A DNA stretch of 64,000 nucleotides from JAMOQA01 sp964420365 (GCA_964420365.1 CAYQTA010000066.1:11595-75594), one strand, 5' to 3'; positions 8,083 to 17,199 are shown, counted from the first letter of the stretch. Numbers and translations: made by a program. The notes: generated from the sequence alone by a model not told the origin.

Positions 8083-9924
8083 GTGGACCTGCTGGTCCTC
8101 GCCCTCTACTTCGTCGCCGTCCTCGGGGCGGGAGCGTGGGCCGCGCGGCGGAGCCGGGGGCTCGCCGACTTTCTCCTCGGCGGCCAGCGGTTCTCCTGGT
8201 GGCTGGTCGCCTTCTCCTGCGTGGCGACCGTCGTCGGGTCGTATTCCTTCGTCAAGTACTCGGCCGCGGGGTTCCGGTACGGCCTGTGTTCGAGCCAGAC
8301 GTACCTGAACGACTGGTTCTGGATGCCGCTCTGGATGCTCGGGTGGCTCCCGATCGTCTACTGGGGACGCATCACGTCCGTGCCGGAATACTTCGAGCGG
8401 CGGTTCGGCGGCGCGGTGCGCCGGGCGGCCACGCTGCTGCTGCTCGTCTACCTCCTCGGGTACCTGGGGATCAACTTCCTCACGATGGGCCGCGCCCTCG
8501 AGGCCCTCGCCGGGTGGCCGCTGCTGCTCTCCGCGGGACTCGCCGCCCTCGTCTGTGGCGTCTACGTCAGCCACGGCGGCCAGACCGCGGTGATCTTCAC
8601 CGACCTGTTCCAGGGGGGGCTGCTCCTGGTCGCGGGACTCGGCCTCACCGTGGCCGGCGTGATCGCCGTCGGCGGACCGTCAGCCTTCTGGGAGGGGCTG
8701 GGCGCCCCGGGCAGGGCCGCCCTTCCCCCGTTCGCGGAACCGCCCGAGTTCAACTTCGTCGGGATCTTCTGGCAGGACGCGATGGCGGGCGGGGTCGCCT
8801 TCTGGTTCCTGAACCAGGGGATCCTGATGCGATTCCTCTCGGCACGGAGCGTGCGCGACGCCCGCCGGGCCGCCGTCTTCGTCCTTCTCGTCCTCATGCC
8901 CCTCGCCGCCGTGGCGGTCTCGGGGGCCGGGTGGGTGGGCCGGGCCATGGCCGCCCGCGGCATCCTCGACCCGGCGACTCCTCCCTCCGCGGTGTTCGTC
9001 GTCGTCGCCGAGCGGGTGCTGCCCGCGGGCCTGTTCGGGCTCGTCACGGCGGCCCTGGTCGCCGCGCTGATGTCGACGGCGGACACCCTGGTCAACGCGG
9101 TCGCGACGATCGTCCTCGTCGACGTCTGGCGACCCTGGCGGTCCCGCCGCGACCGGGACGGGGGCCCCGAGCTCCTGGTGGCCCGCCTGGCGTCGGTGGG
9201 AGCCACCGCGCTCGGCTTCGCGCTCGTGCCCCTGTTCGCGTCCTACGGCTCCATCTACCGCGCCCACGGCGCGTTCACCGCGGCGATCACTCCCCCCCTC
9301 GCCGTCGCCCTCGTCCTCGGGATCACGTGGCGACGCTTCGGCCGGGCGGGGGCCCTCGCAACGCTGGTCGGCGGCACGGCGGCGATCGCCCTCTCCTTCG
9401 CCTTCCCCGGGCTCGTCGCCCCCTTCGCCCACGGTGTCCGGCTGGAAGCGGGGGTGAAGGCGTACACCTACGTCCGCGCCCTCTACGGCCTCGCCGTGTC
9501 CGCGGCGCTCGGCATCGGCGCCACCCTCCTGTGGCCCGCCTCCGGGGTGGGGCCGGCCGGCGTCCTCCTGGTCGGGCCGGCCCGGGAGAAGCTTCGCGCC
9601 TTCAAGGGACGTCCCCCCCGCCCGGGTCCCGGCCCCGCCCGGTACCTCGTGGCCGGGGCAAGCGGCGGGCCGGCCCCGGCGGACCCGTGGACGCCTCCCG
9701 ACGTGGCCCTCCACCCGTCGGACCTCGCGGCCCTCGGGGCGGAGGACGGGGACCTCGCCCTGGTCGTGCGGGCGCACCCGCTGTATTCCGGCTGGCAGGG
9801 GTTCCGGGGGAGGGTGCGGCTGGCCCCGGACGCACCACCGGGTACCCTGCTGGCACCGCGGGAGCTGCTCCGCCGCCTGGGCATCTTCCCGGGGCACCGG
9901 CTCCGGGTGACCCGCGAGCTCTGA
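8083..9924 (+). CDS. Sodium:solute symporter (SSS family) with extra C-terminal soluble domain
   Basis: 613 aa from GTG (VDLLVLALYFVAVLGAG), the usual start of SSS proteins; the upstream in-frame stretch is Arg/Pro-rich shadow. About 13 membrane helices cover residues 1-490, with SSS hallmarks such as LADFLLGGQRFSWW and the FVKYSAAGFRYG region. Members import sugars, amino acids, nucleosides or carboxylates with Na+. After a Pro-rich linker, residues about 539-613 form a soluble tail (ALHPSDLAALGAEDGDLALVV...RELLRRLGIFPGHRLRV). By eye it resembles the beta-barrel C-terminal domain of molybdopterin oxidoreductases; that is inference. Substrate unknown. It is followed 22 bp later by the AraM-like gene. 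Confidence 0.82.
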   Translation: MDLLVLALYFVAVLGAGAWAARRSRGLADFLLGGQRFSWWLVAFSCVATVVGSYSFVKYSAAGFRYGLCSSQTYLNDWFWMPLWMLGWLPIVYWGRITSVPEYFERRFGGAVRRAATLLLLVYLLGYLGINFLTMGRALEALAGWPLLLSAGLAALVCGVYVSHGGQTAVIFTDLFQGGLLLVAGLGLTVAGVIAVGGPSAFWEGLGAPGRAALPPFAEPPEFNFVGIFWQDAMAGGVAFWFLNQGILMRFLSARSVRDARRAAVFVLLVLMPLAAVAVSGAGWVGRAMAARGILDPATPPSAVFVVVAERVLPAGLFGLVTAALVAALMSTADTLVNAVATIVLVDVWRPWRSRRDRDGGPELLVARLASVGATALGFALVPLFASYGSIYRAHGAFTAAITPPLAVALVLGITWRRFGRAGALATLVGGTAAIALSFAFPGLVAPFAHGVRLEAGVKAYTYVRALYGLAVSAALGIGATLLWPASGVGPAGVLLVGPAREKLRAFKGRPPRPGPGPARYLVAGASGGPAPADPWTPPDVALHPSDLAALGAEDGDLALVVRAHPLYSGWQGFRGRVRLAPDAPPGTLLAPRELLRRLGIFPGHRLRVTREL

Positions 9925-9946
9925 CTCCCGCCGGCAGGAGGCTCCC

Positions 9947-11317
9947 GTGCCCCGTGACCCCCTCGCCCCGCTCGGCCCCTGGCTCGGCCGCGTCGTCGAC
10001 TCCTGCCCCTGCGGTCGCCGCCACGAGGTCCTCCTGCGCCGCGTCCTCGCCGGCCCCGGGGCCGTCGAGGGGATCGCCGGGCTCGTCCGCGAGCTGGCGG
10101 CGCCGGGGGCGCCGGTCCTTCTCCTCGCGGACCCGGACACCCGGGACGCCGCGGGACGGCGTGCCCGGGACCTGCTGGTACGGGCGGGGCTCCCGGTCGA
10201 AGAACTGCTCACCGGGCGCGAGCCCCACTGCGACGACGTCACCCTCGAGACGCTCGCCGTCGGCGTGCGCGAGGCCCCCGCCCTCCTGGTCGCCGTCGGT
10301 GCGGGCACGATCAACGATCTCGGGAAACTCCTCGCCGCCCGGCTCCGCGTGCCCCAGGTGACGATCGCGACGGCGGCCTCGATGAACGGTTACGCCTCGT
10401 CCATCGCCGCCTTTACCGCGCGCGGTCTCAAGCGGACGGTGCCGGCCCCACCCCCGGTGGCCCTCGTCCTCGACGCGGACGTGCTCGCCGCGGCCCCGCC
10501 GCGCCTGCGGGCGGCCGGGTTCGGCGACCTGCTCAGCAAGCCGGTCTCCTCGGCCGACTGGCTCCTCTCCCGGGCCCTGGTCGACGAACCGGTATGCGAG
10601 ACCGCGCTGGCCCTGGCGGACACCGCCGCCGCGGGGATCCGGGAACGGGCCGCGGAGATCGGCGCGGGGGAGGCGGGCGCCGTCCTCGACCTGGCCGTCG
10701 CCCTGGTGCTGTCCGGCATCTCGATGGCGGTTGCCGGGGCGTCGTCCCCGGCCTCCGGGGGCGAGCACCTGGTCTCCCATTACCTGGACGTCTCCGCCGA
10801 GGCATGGGAAAGGAAACCGCGGCTGCACGGGGAACAGGTGGCGGTCGGCACGCTGGTCAGCCTCGCCCTCTACCGGGAGCTGCGCACGGCCGGTCCCCCC
10901 GACCCGTCCGTCCCCCCCCCGCCCGACGAGGACGACGCCGGTCTCCGGCGTCTCCACGGCCACCTGCCGCCCCGCACCCTCGAGGCCCTCCTCGCCGAGG
11001 CCCGGGCGAAGCGAGCGCGGCGCCCGGACCGGCGGGAGCGGCGGCGCCGTCTCGCCGCCTCGTGGAACACGACCTGGGAGATTCTCGACCGGCAGCTCGC
11101 CACGGGAGCGGGCCTCGCGGAGGATCTCCTCCGGGCCGGTGCGCCGACCTCGTTCCGGGAGATCGACGTGACGCCGGGGCGGGCGCGGCACGTGGTCCGC
11201 GGGGCGCGGCACATGCGCAACCGGTACACGGTCCTCGACCTCGCCGCGGACCTCGACCTCCTCGACGAGTTCGCCGCGAGCCTTCCCGTGACCATCCTCG
11301 GCGTCGTCGGCACTTGA
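9947..11317 (+). CDS. sn-Glycerol-1-phosphate dehydrogenase-like enzyme (AraM/EgsA type)
   Basis: 456 aa, GTG start with a strong GGCAGGAGG site. It belongs to the dehydroquinate synthase/iron alcohol dehydrogenase fold. NAD-binding GAGTINDLGK is near residue 122, followed by ATAASMNGYASS (about 142-153), GFGDLLSKP (about 191), and the metal-ligand segments SGGEHLVSHYLD (about 267) and LHGEQVAVGTLVS (about 293). This combination fits NAD(P)H-dependent reduction of dihydroxyacetone phosphate to glycerol-1-phosphate, as in archaeal EgsA and bacterial AraM. The C-terminal third is longer than AraM and Arg-rich. A sugar-phosphate dehydrogenase of related fold is the alternative. It ends 15 bp from the convergent DUF5916 gene with no terminator between. 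Confidence 0.75.
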   Translation: MPRDPLAPLGPWLGRVVDSCPCGRRHEVLLRRVLAGPGAVEGIAGLVRELAAPGAPVLLLADPDTRDAAGRRARDLLVRAGLPVEELLTGREPHCDDVTLETLAVGVREAPALLVAVGAGTINDLGKLLAARLRVPQVTIATAASMNGYASSIAAFTARGLKRTVPAPPPVALVLDADVLAAAPPRLRAAGFGDLLSKPVSSADWLLSRALVDEPVCETALALADTAAAGIRERAAEIGAGEAGAVLDLAVALVLSGISMAVAGASSPASGGEHLVSHYLDVSAEAWERKPRLHGEQVAVGTLVSLALYRELRTAGPPDPSVPPPPDEDDAGLRRLHGHLPPRTLEALLAEARAKRARRPDRRERRRRLAASWNTTWEILDRQLATGAGLAEDLLRAGAPTSFREIDVTPGRARHVVRGARHMRNRYTVLDLAADLDLLDEFAASLPVTILGVVGT

Positions 11318-11332
11318 AACGCGCCGCCCGCC

Positions 11333-13615
11333 TCAAAGCCGCCAGGCGTAGCCGAGCTTGACGAAGTACGTCCGGGCCGCGGCCAGGAGATCGACCCGCT
11401 CGTCACCGAGACGCGTGTCGGTCGTGCCCGCGTAGAACACGGTGCGAGGGTTCACCTTGTAGGAGAAGAGAAGCTGGGTGAACAGCCGCCGGGACCGGGA
11501 ATCGACCTCGTACGGGTAGAACCCGCGGTTCCGCTGCACGTCGGTCCACTGGACGATCGCCCGCACGAACGTGCGCACGTCGAAGAACCAGACGAACCGC
11601 CCCTGGTGGACGTCGGCCCGGTAGAGGGTGCCACCTGGAACGCGGAGCGCTTCCCGGGCGAGGTCGAGCTGGACGTACAGGTGCCGGCCGACGTTCCAGG
11701 TGAGCCCCGGGGCCACCCGCCAGCGGTCCCCGGCCCGGTTGCCGGCGTAGTCGATCGCGTCCCCCGAGCTGAAGCCGACCGAGCAGGTGAAGTCGCCGGT
11801 CGGGCGCACGTTGACCCATCCGTGCCAGCCGGAGAGCTCGTGGACCGTGCCCTGCCAGGCCTGCCGGTTGCGCGTCCGGGAGACGACCAGCGTCGACTGC
11901 CAGGGGCCGGTGATTCGCAGGTCGAGGCTTCCTCCCTCCCCCAGCAGGTTCCGGGCGCCGTCCCGCGTCCGGTGAACGTTCGCCTGGACGCGGATGCTGG
12001 TGAACCAGTCGTTCCCCTCTCCCCAGAGCGTGTACGCCGCGTGGCCACCGAGTTCCCGCGTGTCCACCCGGGGGATGAACCCCGCGTCCGCCCGGAACCC
12101 GCGGCTGCGGCGACCCCAGCCCATCCAGAGGTCCCAGGTCTTGTCCCGGTGGTTGACGTTGACGGAGAGGGCCCTGCCGTGGAAGAGCCCCTCGGGTTGA
12201 TCGTATCCTTCCGCGACGTCCCCCGGGTACCTCGTGTCGGACCGGAGGAACTGGAAGATCAGCGCGTTGGTCGCGTCGAGGCGCAGCGTGCCGTCCACCC
12301 CGTAGACGCGGTTGAGGTAGCCGTCCTCGCCTTCCCGGTCGGTGAGGAGCACGCCCAGGGTCGAGGTCTCCCCCACGTCCCGGCGCCACCGCAGCACCGC
12401 CGCGGTGTTCTCCCGGTCGAGGCTGGTGCTCGTCGACCACTGGCTGGCCGGGAACACCAGGTGGGTCACCCGGTCCCGGACGAGGTAGACGCCTCCCGCG
12501 TTCCGCCCCTCCTTCCCGGTCAGCTTGATCCCGACGGATGGATCGACGACCTGGCGGGTGTGGACCGCCCGGTACGGCGTCCGGAAGAAGTCGGCCCCCT
12601 CGAGGAAGAAGGGACGCTTCTCCGGGTAGAAGATCGTGAAGGTCCGGTTGACGTCGAGGACGACGGCGTCGGCCTCCACCTGGGAGAAGTCCGGGTTCAG
12701 GGCGAGGTCCAGGCTGACGTTCGGTGTCACGCCCCAGCGGGCGGAGAGGCCGAGATCGGTCTCCTCGGCGGTCGTCACGAACCCGCCGGCGGGAAACGGG
12801 TCCCGGGCCTCGGAACGGCCCCACGTGAGGGTCGGATCGACCTCCACGTCCCGCCCCGGCCGGATGCCGGTCATCCCGGTGATGCGGGGAACCTGGCAGA
12901 GCCAGCAGGAGCGATCCCGGTCGATCGGCACCGGGTAGTAGCTCCTTCGCACCGTGCGCGGGCGGGAGCGGAAACAGGTGAACCCCCAGGTCTGCACGCC
13001 TTCCGTGCGGGGAAACCGGAGCGAGTCGAGGGGTACCGCGATCTCGGCCGTCCAGCCCCCCGGCCCGACGCGGGCGGCGGCGTCCCAGATCGCGTCCCAG
13101 GACCAGTCCTCCCCCGGCGCCCCGGTCAGGTTGCCCCGGAACCCGCCGGCACCGGAATCGGTGACGACGCAGTCGGACTGCACGCCGAGGGGATTGACCA
13201 GGAACGCGAACCCCCGGCGGGCATCGTCGAAGGGATCGACGACGAACCCCACCTGGTCGTCCCGAAACGCCCGGTCCCGGTCCGAGAGGTGGGCCCGGAC
13301 CTCCCGCGGATCGTCCTCGGCACGGAACGCGACATACAGGTGGTGCTCGTCCCAGGTGACGAGACAGGTCGTCTCCACGTCCGCCGGCAGGTTCTCCCCC
13401 GGCCAGGCCTCGTACCGCAGGGGGATCGCGAGGGCATGCCGCCAGGCCTCCTCGTCGAGTCGCCCGTCCACCCGCACGGGGCCGGCGGCCCGGGGCACCG
13501 CGAGGAGCGGCCGCTCCCCCGCCCTCGCGGGCGGGAAGCCCGGGGCCAGGGCGAGGAAGAGCCCCGCCAGCAGGATTCTCCAGACCGTCGCCGCCCCGCG
13601 CATGGCGCCCAGCAT
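11333..13615 (-). CDS. DUF5916 outer-membrane beta-barrel with CBM9-like N-terminal domain
   Basis: 760 aa with a signal peptide (residues 1-32, cleavage near ARAGER). A carbohydrate-binding family 9-like domain follows (about 40-235; VDGRLDEEAW, VTWDEHHLYVAFRAEDDP, AIWDAAARVGPGGWTAEIAVPLDSLRF). The rest is a DUF5916-type barrel containing the diagnostic LNPDFSQVEADAVVLDVNRTF...YPEKRPFFLEGADFF (about 305-340). It ends in alternating strands and a terminal YAWRL, compatible with BAM-dependent outer-membrane insertion. Function of DUF5916 proteins is not established; they often accompany secreted hydrolases. Two in-frame ATGs (13615, 13603) are possible and neither has a clear ribosome site. 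Confidence 0.85.
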   Translation of the reverse strand: MLGAMRGAATVWRILLAGLFLALAPGFPPARAGERPLLAVPRAAGPVRVDGRLDEEAWRHALAIPLRYEAWPGENLPADVETTCLVTWDEHHLYVAFRAEDDPREVRAHLSDRDRAFRDDQVGFVVDPFDDARRGFAFLVNPLGVQSDCVVTDSGAGGFRGNLTGAPGEDWSWDAIWDAAARVGPGGWTAEIAVPLDSLRFPRTEGVQTWGFTCFRSRPRTVRRSYYPVPIDRDRSCWLCQVPRITGMTGIRPGRDVEVDPTLTWGRSEARDPFPAGGFVTTAEETDLGLSARWGVTPNVSLDLALNPDFSQVEADAVVLDVNRTFTIFYPEKRPFFLEGADFFRTPYRAVHTRQVVDPSVGIKLTGKEGRNAGGVYLVRDRVTHLVFPASQWSTSTSLDRENTAAVLRWRRDVGETSTLGVLLTDREGEDGYLNRVYGVDGTLRLDATNALIFQFLRSDTRYPGDVAEGYDQPEGLFHGRALSVNVNHRDKTWDLWMGWGRRSRGFRADAGFIPRVDTRELGGHAAYTLWGEGNDWFTSIRVQANVHRTRDGARNLLGEGGSLDLRITGPWQSTLVVSRTRNRQAWQGTVHELSGWHGWVNVRPTGDFTCSVGFSSGDAIDYAGNRAGDRWRVAPGLTWNVGRHLYVQLDLAREALRVPGGTLYRADVHQGRFVWFFDVRTFVRAIVQWTDVQRNRGFYPYEVDSRSRRLFTQLLFSYKVNPRTVFYAGTTDTRLGDERVDLLAAARTYFVKLGYAWRL

Positions 13616-13739
13616 GCCACGAAACCCCGGGCCCGGCGGGCATTCCCGCCGGACGGGCGGGGCTGCGCTCCCGGCGGACGCATGCTAACCTTTCGGTAAG
13701 CCGGACCAGGACCACCCGCGAAACCGGAGGGTGCCGAAG

Positions 13740-16235
13740 ATGTCGACCGAACCGATCGCCCGCCCGGCGAGCGCCTTGCCGGAGATCCCCGTCGAACCCG
13801 TCCTCCACGCCCCGCGGGAGATCGTCGAGCTGCGCCGCGGCACGACCCGGGTCCTGGTGGACCCGGACACTCCTCACTGGGTCGCCACCGACGCCCGGGG
13901 TGCGTCGATCCTCCTCGCCTTCCGCGGCGGGGCCCGTGCCGACGACGTCGCCCGCGGGCTCGCCGAGCGAGAGGGCGTGCCCCTCGTGACCGCCCGGCTG
14001 CGGGTCGACGCCATCGCCCGGGAGGCCCGGCGCTGCGGCTTCCTCGCGGAGAGACCGCCGCTCCCCCTGCCGCACCCCGGGCGGGAGACGCTCCTGCCGG
14101 AAGGTCGACTCGACGAGTTCTGGGTGCACGTCAACGACACGTGCAACCTGGCCTGTCGCCACTGCCTCGTCTCGTCGGGGCCGGGCGGCGACCGGGGGCT
14201 GCCGACGGAGACGGTCGTCGCCGCGCTGCGGGAGGCCGCCGGGCTCGGGGCGCACACGTTCTGCTTCACGGGGGGCGAGCCGCTCCTGCGCCCGGACTTC
14301 GCCGAGCTGGCCGCGGCGGCCCTCGAGCGCCCGGAGGCCGAGCTCGCCGTGCTGACCAACGGCCTGCTGCTGAAGGAGGACACCATCGCCGCCTGGCGTG
14401 ACGTCCTCGACCTCGAACGGATCCGCTTCCAGGTCAGCCTGGACGGCTCGTGCCCGGAGGTCAACGACGCCATCCGGGGACCGGGCAGCTTCGAGCGGAT
14501 CGTCGCCGGGATCCGCGCCGCTCTCGCCGCCGGCCTCGACGTGACCGTCACGACGACGGTGACCCGCGACAACCTCGACGACGTGCCTCGCGTCACCCGG
14601 CTGGTCGGCGATCTCGGGGGAAAGACCCACCACCTCCTCTGGCTCCACCGGCGCGGGCGCGCGGCGGGGGCGGACCGCGCCCCGTCGCCCTCGGAGGTTC
14701 TCGAGGCGGTCCGCGCCGCGACGGCGGCCGGCCGAGAGGCGGGGGTCACCGTGGACAACGCCGCCGCGGTCCGCGCCCGGGTGAACCACGAGGCCGGGAC
14801 GCGGCGCGATCTCTCCAGTGCGGCGGTGACGAACCTCTGCCTGCACCGGGACGGGGCCGTCTACCCGTCCGCCTCGCTCGTCGGCATCGAGGAGCTGTGC
14901 CTGGGCCGCTACGGCGAACGGTCCCTGGCCGACCTGCTGCGGGAGAGCAGGGTGGCCCGGGAGTTCCGCCGCGCTTCCCTCGTGCACAAGGAGGCCTGTG
15001 CTTCCTGCCCCGTCCGCTTCCTCTGCGGGGGGGGAGACCTGGAGCACGCCTGGCTGTGGGGGGGCAGCCTCGACGCGATGGACCCCTGGTGCGACCTCCA
15101 CCGGGGCATGATCGAGGACGCCCTGCTCGACCGGGCCGAGGAACGGGGGAGCGTGGTCGCCGGGCCGGAATCCGGCTGGACCGACCCGTGGCTCTGGACA
15201 TGGATGGGCGAGGGGGCCCACGCCTGTGGAGACGAGGGCACGCCGGGCGGCGGGCGGGTGGTGGTCTCGAGCTCCGAGTGCGTCCTGTCCTTCGAGCTCG
15301 ACGCCACGCGCCGCATCGTGCGCGAGTTCTACGGCAACGCGGCGGACCACCCGGAGGAGGACCTCTGCTGCCCGGTGCGGCCCCGGCCAACCGACATCGA
15401 GCACATTCCGCCGGAGGTCGTCGAGCGGTTCTACGGGTGCGGCTCGCCGGTCATCCAGGCGGACCCCCGGCCGGGTGAGACCACTCTCGACCTCGGGTCC
15501 GGGGCCGGGATCGACGTGTTCATCTGTGCCCGGCGCGTCGGCCCCGAGGGACGGGCGCTCGGCGTCGACATGACGGACCGCATGCTGGCCGTGGCGGAGG
15601 AGGCCCGGAAGAAGGTCGCGGCGAACCTCGGCTACGACAACGTCGAGTTCCGGAAGGGGTTCCTCGAGGAGCTCCCCGTCGCGGACTCGAGCGTCGACCT
15701 GGTCACGTCGAACTGCGTGATCAACCTCTCGCCGGACAAGCGGCGCGTCTTCCGGGAGATCTGGCGGGTCCTGCGCAACGGCGGGCGGTTCGTCGTCTCG
15801 GACATCGTCGCCGAGCGCGAGGTGCCGGCGGCGAAGCGACAGGACCCCCGCCTGTGGGGCCAGTGCATCTCCGGGGCGCTCACCGAGGAGGAGTTCCTCG
15901 CCGCCCTGGAACGGGCCGGGTTCCACGGGATCGAGGTCCTCGAGAAGTTCTTCTGGCGGGAGGTCGACGGGTATCGCTTCTTCTCGGTGACCGTTCGCGG
16001 CTGGCGGCACGACCGGCGGCAGGTCGGCGGAGGAGGCAAGGAGGCCGCCGTGTACCTGGGACCTCACCGGGGCGTGGCCGACGAGCAGGGAATCTTCTTC
16101 CCCCGTGGAGTCCCGGTGCCGGTGGACGCGGCGACCGCCGACCGGCTGCGCCGACCGCCCTACGCGAACCACTTCCAGGTCGGGGAGGTGGCACCGAAGC
16201 CGGGCCGCGCCGACTGTGGCTGCCGCAACTGCTGA
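13740..16235 (+). CDS. PqqD-like / radical SAM / SPASM / ArsM-type methyltransferase fusion
   Basis: 831 aa from ATG 13740, chosen over the GTG at 13731 because GGAGG (13726-13730) gives proper spacing only to the ATG. Residues 30-105 look like a PqqD peptide-recognition domain. Residues 125-330 are a radical SAM core with C135-x3-C139-x2-C142 and FTGGEPLLRPD. A SPASM-like cysteine domain ends near 425 (CASCPVRFLCGGG). Residues 520-770 are a class I methyltransferase of the arsenite methyltransferase type (LCCP near 542, FYGCGSP near 563, DLGSGAGIDVF near 584, GVDMTDRM). The last residues form a Cys tail (CGCRNC). Known parts suggest radical-SAM modification plus methyl transfer, perhaps on a peptide or arsenic species. 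No precursor peptide gene was seen nearby. Confidence 0.85.
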   Translation: MSTEPIARPASALPEIPVEPVLHAPREIVELRRGTTRVLVDPDTPHWVATDARGASILLAFRGGARADDVARGLAEREGVPLVTARLRVDAIAREARRCGFLAERPPLPLPHPGRETLLPEGRLDEFWVHVNDTCNLACRHCLVSSGPGGDRGLPTETVVAALREAAGLGAHTFCFTGGEPLLRPDFAELAAAALERPEAELAVLTNGLLLKEDTIAAWRDVLDLERIRFQVSLDGSCPEVNDAIRGPGSFERIVAGIRAALAAGLDVTVTTTVTRDNLDDVPRVTRLVGDLGGKTHHLLWLHRRGRAAGADRAPSPSEVLEAVRAATAAGREAGVTVDNAAAVRARVNHEAGTRRDLSSAAVTNLCLHRDGAVYPSASLVGIEELCLGRYGERSLADLLRESRVAREFRRASLVHKEACASCPVRFLCGGGDLEHAWLWGGSLDAMDPWCDLHRGMIEDALLDRAEERGSVVAGPESGWTDPWLWTWMGEGAHACGDEGTPGGGRVVVSSSECVLSFELDATRRIVREFYGNAADHPEEDLCCPVRPRPTDIEHIPPEVVERFYGCGSPVIQADPRPGETTLDLGSGAGIDVFICARRVGPEGRALGVDMTDRMLAVAEEARKKVAANLGYDNVEFRKGFLEELPVADSSVDLVTSNCVINLSPDKRRVFREIWRVLRNGGRFVVSDIVAEREVPAAKRQDPRLWGQCISGALTEEEFLAALERAGFHGIEVLEKFFWREVDGYRFFSVTVRGWRHDRRQVGGGGKEAAVYLGPHRGVADEQGIFFPRGVPVPVDAATADRLRRPPYANHFQVGEVAPKPGRADCGCRNC

Positions 16236-16259
16236 CTCTCCGCCGTTGTTCGGTATCGT
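16232..16259 (+). promoter_or_regulatory. Weak promoter candidate before the cyclophilin-like gene
   Basis: CTGACT (16232-16237), 16-bp spacer, TATCGT (16254-16259), 68 bp upstream of the ATG at 16327. The hexamers are poor matches, and the site overlaps the stop of the preceding fusion gene. Confidence 0.25.
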
Positions 16260-16326
16260 TCGCCCGTCGCCGGCTCCCGCGCGGCCGGTTGTCGGCCCGG
16301 GACGGGATGGTTAGTTTCTGTTTCCC

Positions 16327-17199
16327 ATGACCCCGTCCCCACACGCCCGGGGAAGGGCGCTGGCCGCCCTCCTGCTGGTTTTCGGCCTCGCGTGGTCCCC
16401 GGTTCCGGCGGGAGATCCGCCGCCCCATCCCCTGGTCGAGGTGCGAACGAGCGCCGGCGACTTCGTCGTCGAGCTGTTCCCCGAGTTCGCCCCCGCCAAC
16501 GTCGAGCTGTTCCTCGAACGGGCCGGCCTCCGGCCCCGCCGGGACGGGGTGGGCGACCTCGCGGGCAGCGAGCTCTGCGCGAGCTGGCCCCACGGCTACC
16601 TGGTCTTCGGCTGCCTCCCCGCGGTGCCCGGACACCCTTCCCGTCCGATCCCCGAGGACGTGACCGTACCGGACGAGATCGACGGCGTCGCGATGGGCCT
16701 CGGGGACGAGATCCTCGACGACCCGGCCCGGGTCGACCTGTTCTGGCAACTGGAGCTGTGGCCACGCCTCGTCGCCCTCGAGCAGGCGGGGCGCCCGGTG
16801 CCGAAGGGCCTTGCGCGACTCGCCGGCCGGATCCGGCGCGAGGGGCCCGGGGCGGCCCGCGCGGTCCTCGGTTGGAGCCGGCTGCGCCTCCTCGAGGCGG
16901 CCGGCTGGCGCTGGACCCCGGGGGGATCGCCCTTCCGGGTCCGCCGCGGCGCCCTGGCCACGGCCAGTCGCTGGCCCGGCGAGGCGGACGCCCGTTTCCT
17001 GGTCGCCCTCGCAGACCTTCCCGAGCGGGACGGTCGGGCGACCGTGTGGGGCAGGATCGCGTCGGGATGGGACACCCTCGACGCGATCGCCCGCATCCCC
17101 CTGGACGGCGAACACCGTCCGCGGGACCCGGTCACGATCCTCGGCTTCCGGGAACTCCCGGACGCCGGTTCCACGATCACGGAGAAGGCCCACCGATGA
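16327..17199 (+). CDS. Secreted cyclophilin-like protein with large insertion
   Basis: 290 aa with a signal peptide (residues 1-29). Strands typical of a cyclophilin barrel open (VRTSAGDFVVELFPEFAPANVELFLE, about 38-65) and close the protein (LVALADLPERDGRATVWGRIASGWDTLDAIARIPLD, about 222-260). Roughly 130 residues of a mostly helical, Arg/Leu-rich insertion separate them. The catalytic Arg and Phe/Gln motif of active peptidyl-prolyl isomerases is not recognisable; HGYLVFGC stands near the expected place. It may be an inactive chaperone-like variant in the periplasm. Its stop overlaps the next start by ATGA, so both are made together. Confidence 0.65.
   Translation: MTPSPHARGRALAALLLVFGLAWSPVPAGDPPPHPLVEVRTSAGDFVVELFPEFAPANVELFLERAGLRPRRDGVGDLAGSELCASWPHGYLVFGCLPAVPGHPSRPIPEDVTVPDEIDGVAMGLGDEILDDPARVDLFWQLELWPRLVALEQAGRPVPKGLARLAGRIRREGPGAARAVLGWSRLRLLEAAGWRWTPGGSPFRVRRGALATASRWPGEADARFLVALADLPERDGRATVWGRIASGWDTLDAIARIPLDGEHRPRDPVTILGFRELPDAGSTITEKAHR

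Noticed and set aside
13731..13739. GTG start for the radical SAM fusion
   Set aside because: The GGAGG site ends immediately before this GTG, leaving no spacing; the ATG at 13740 is properly placed.
11403..16172. 1589-aa open frame on the minus strand
   Set aside because: It runs antisense through the DUF5916 and radical SAM genes. Its product is Pro/Arg/Gly-rich without motifs; long antisense frames are expected at this G+C content.
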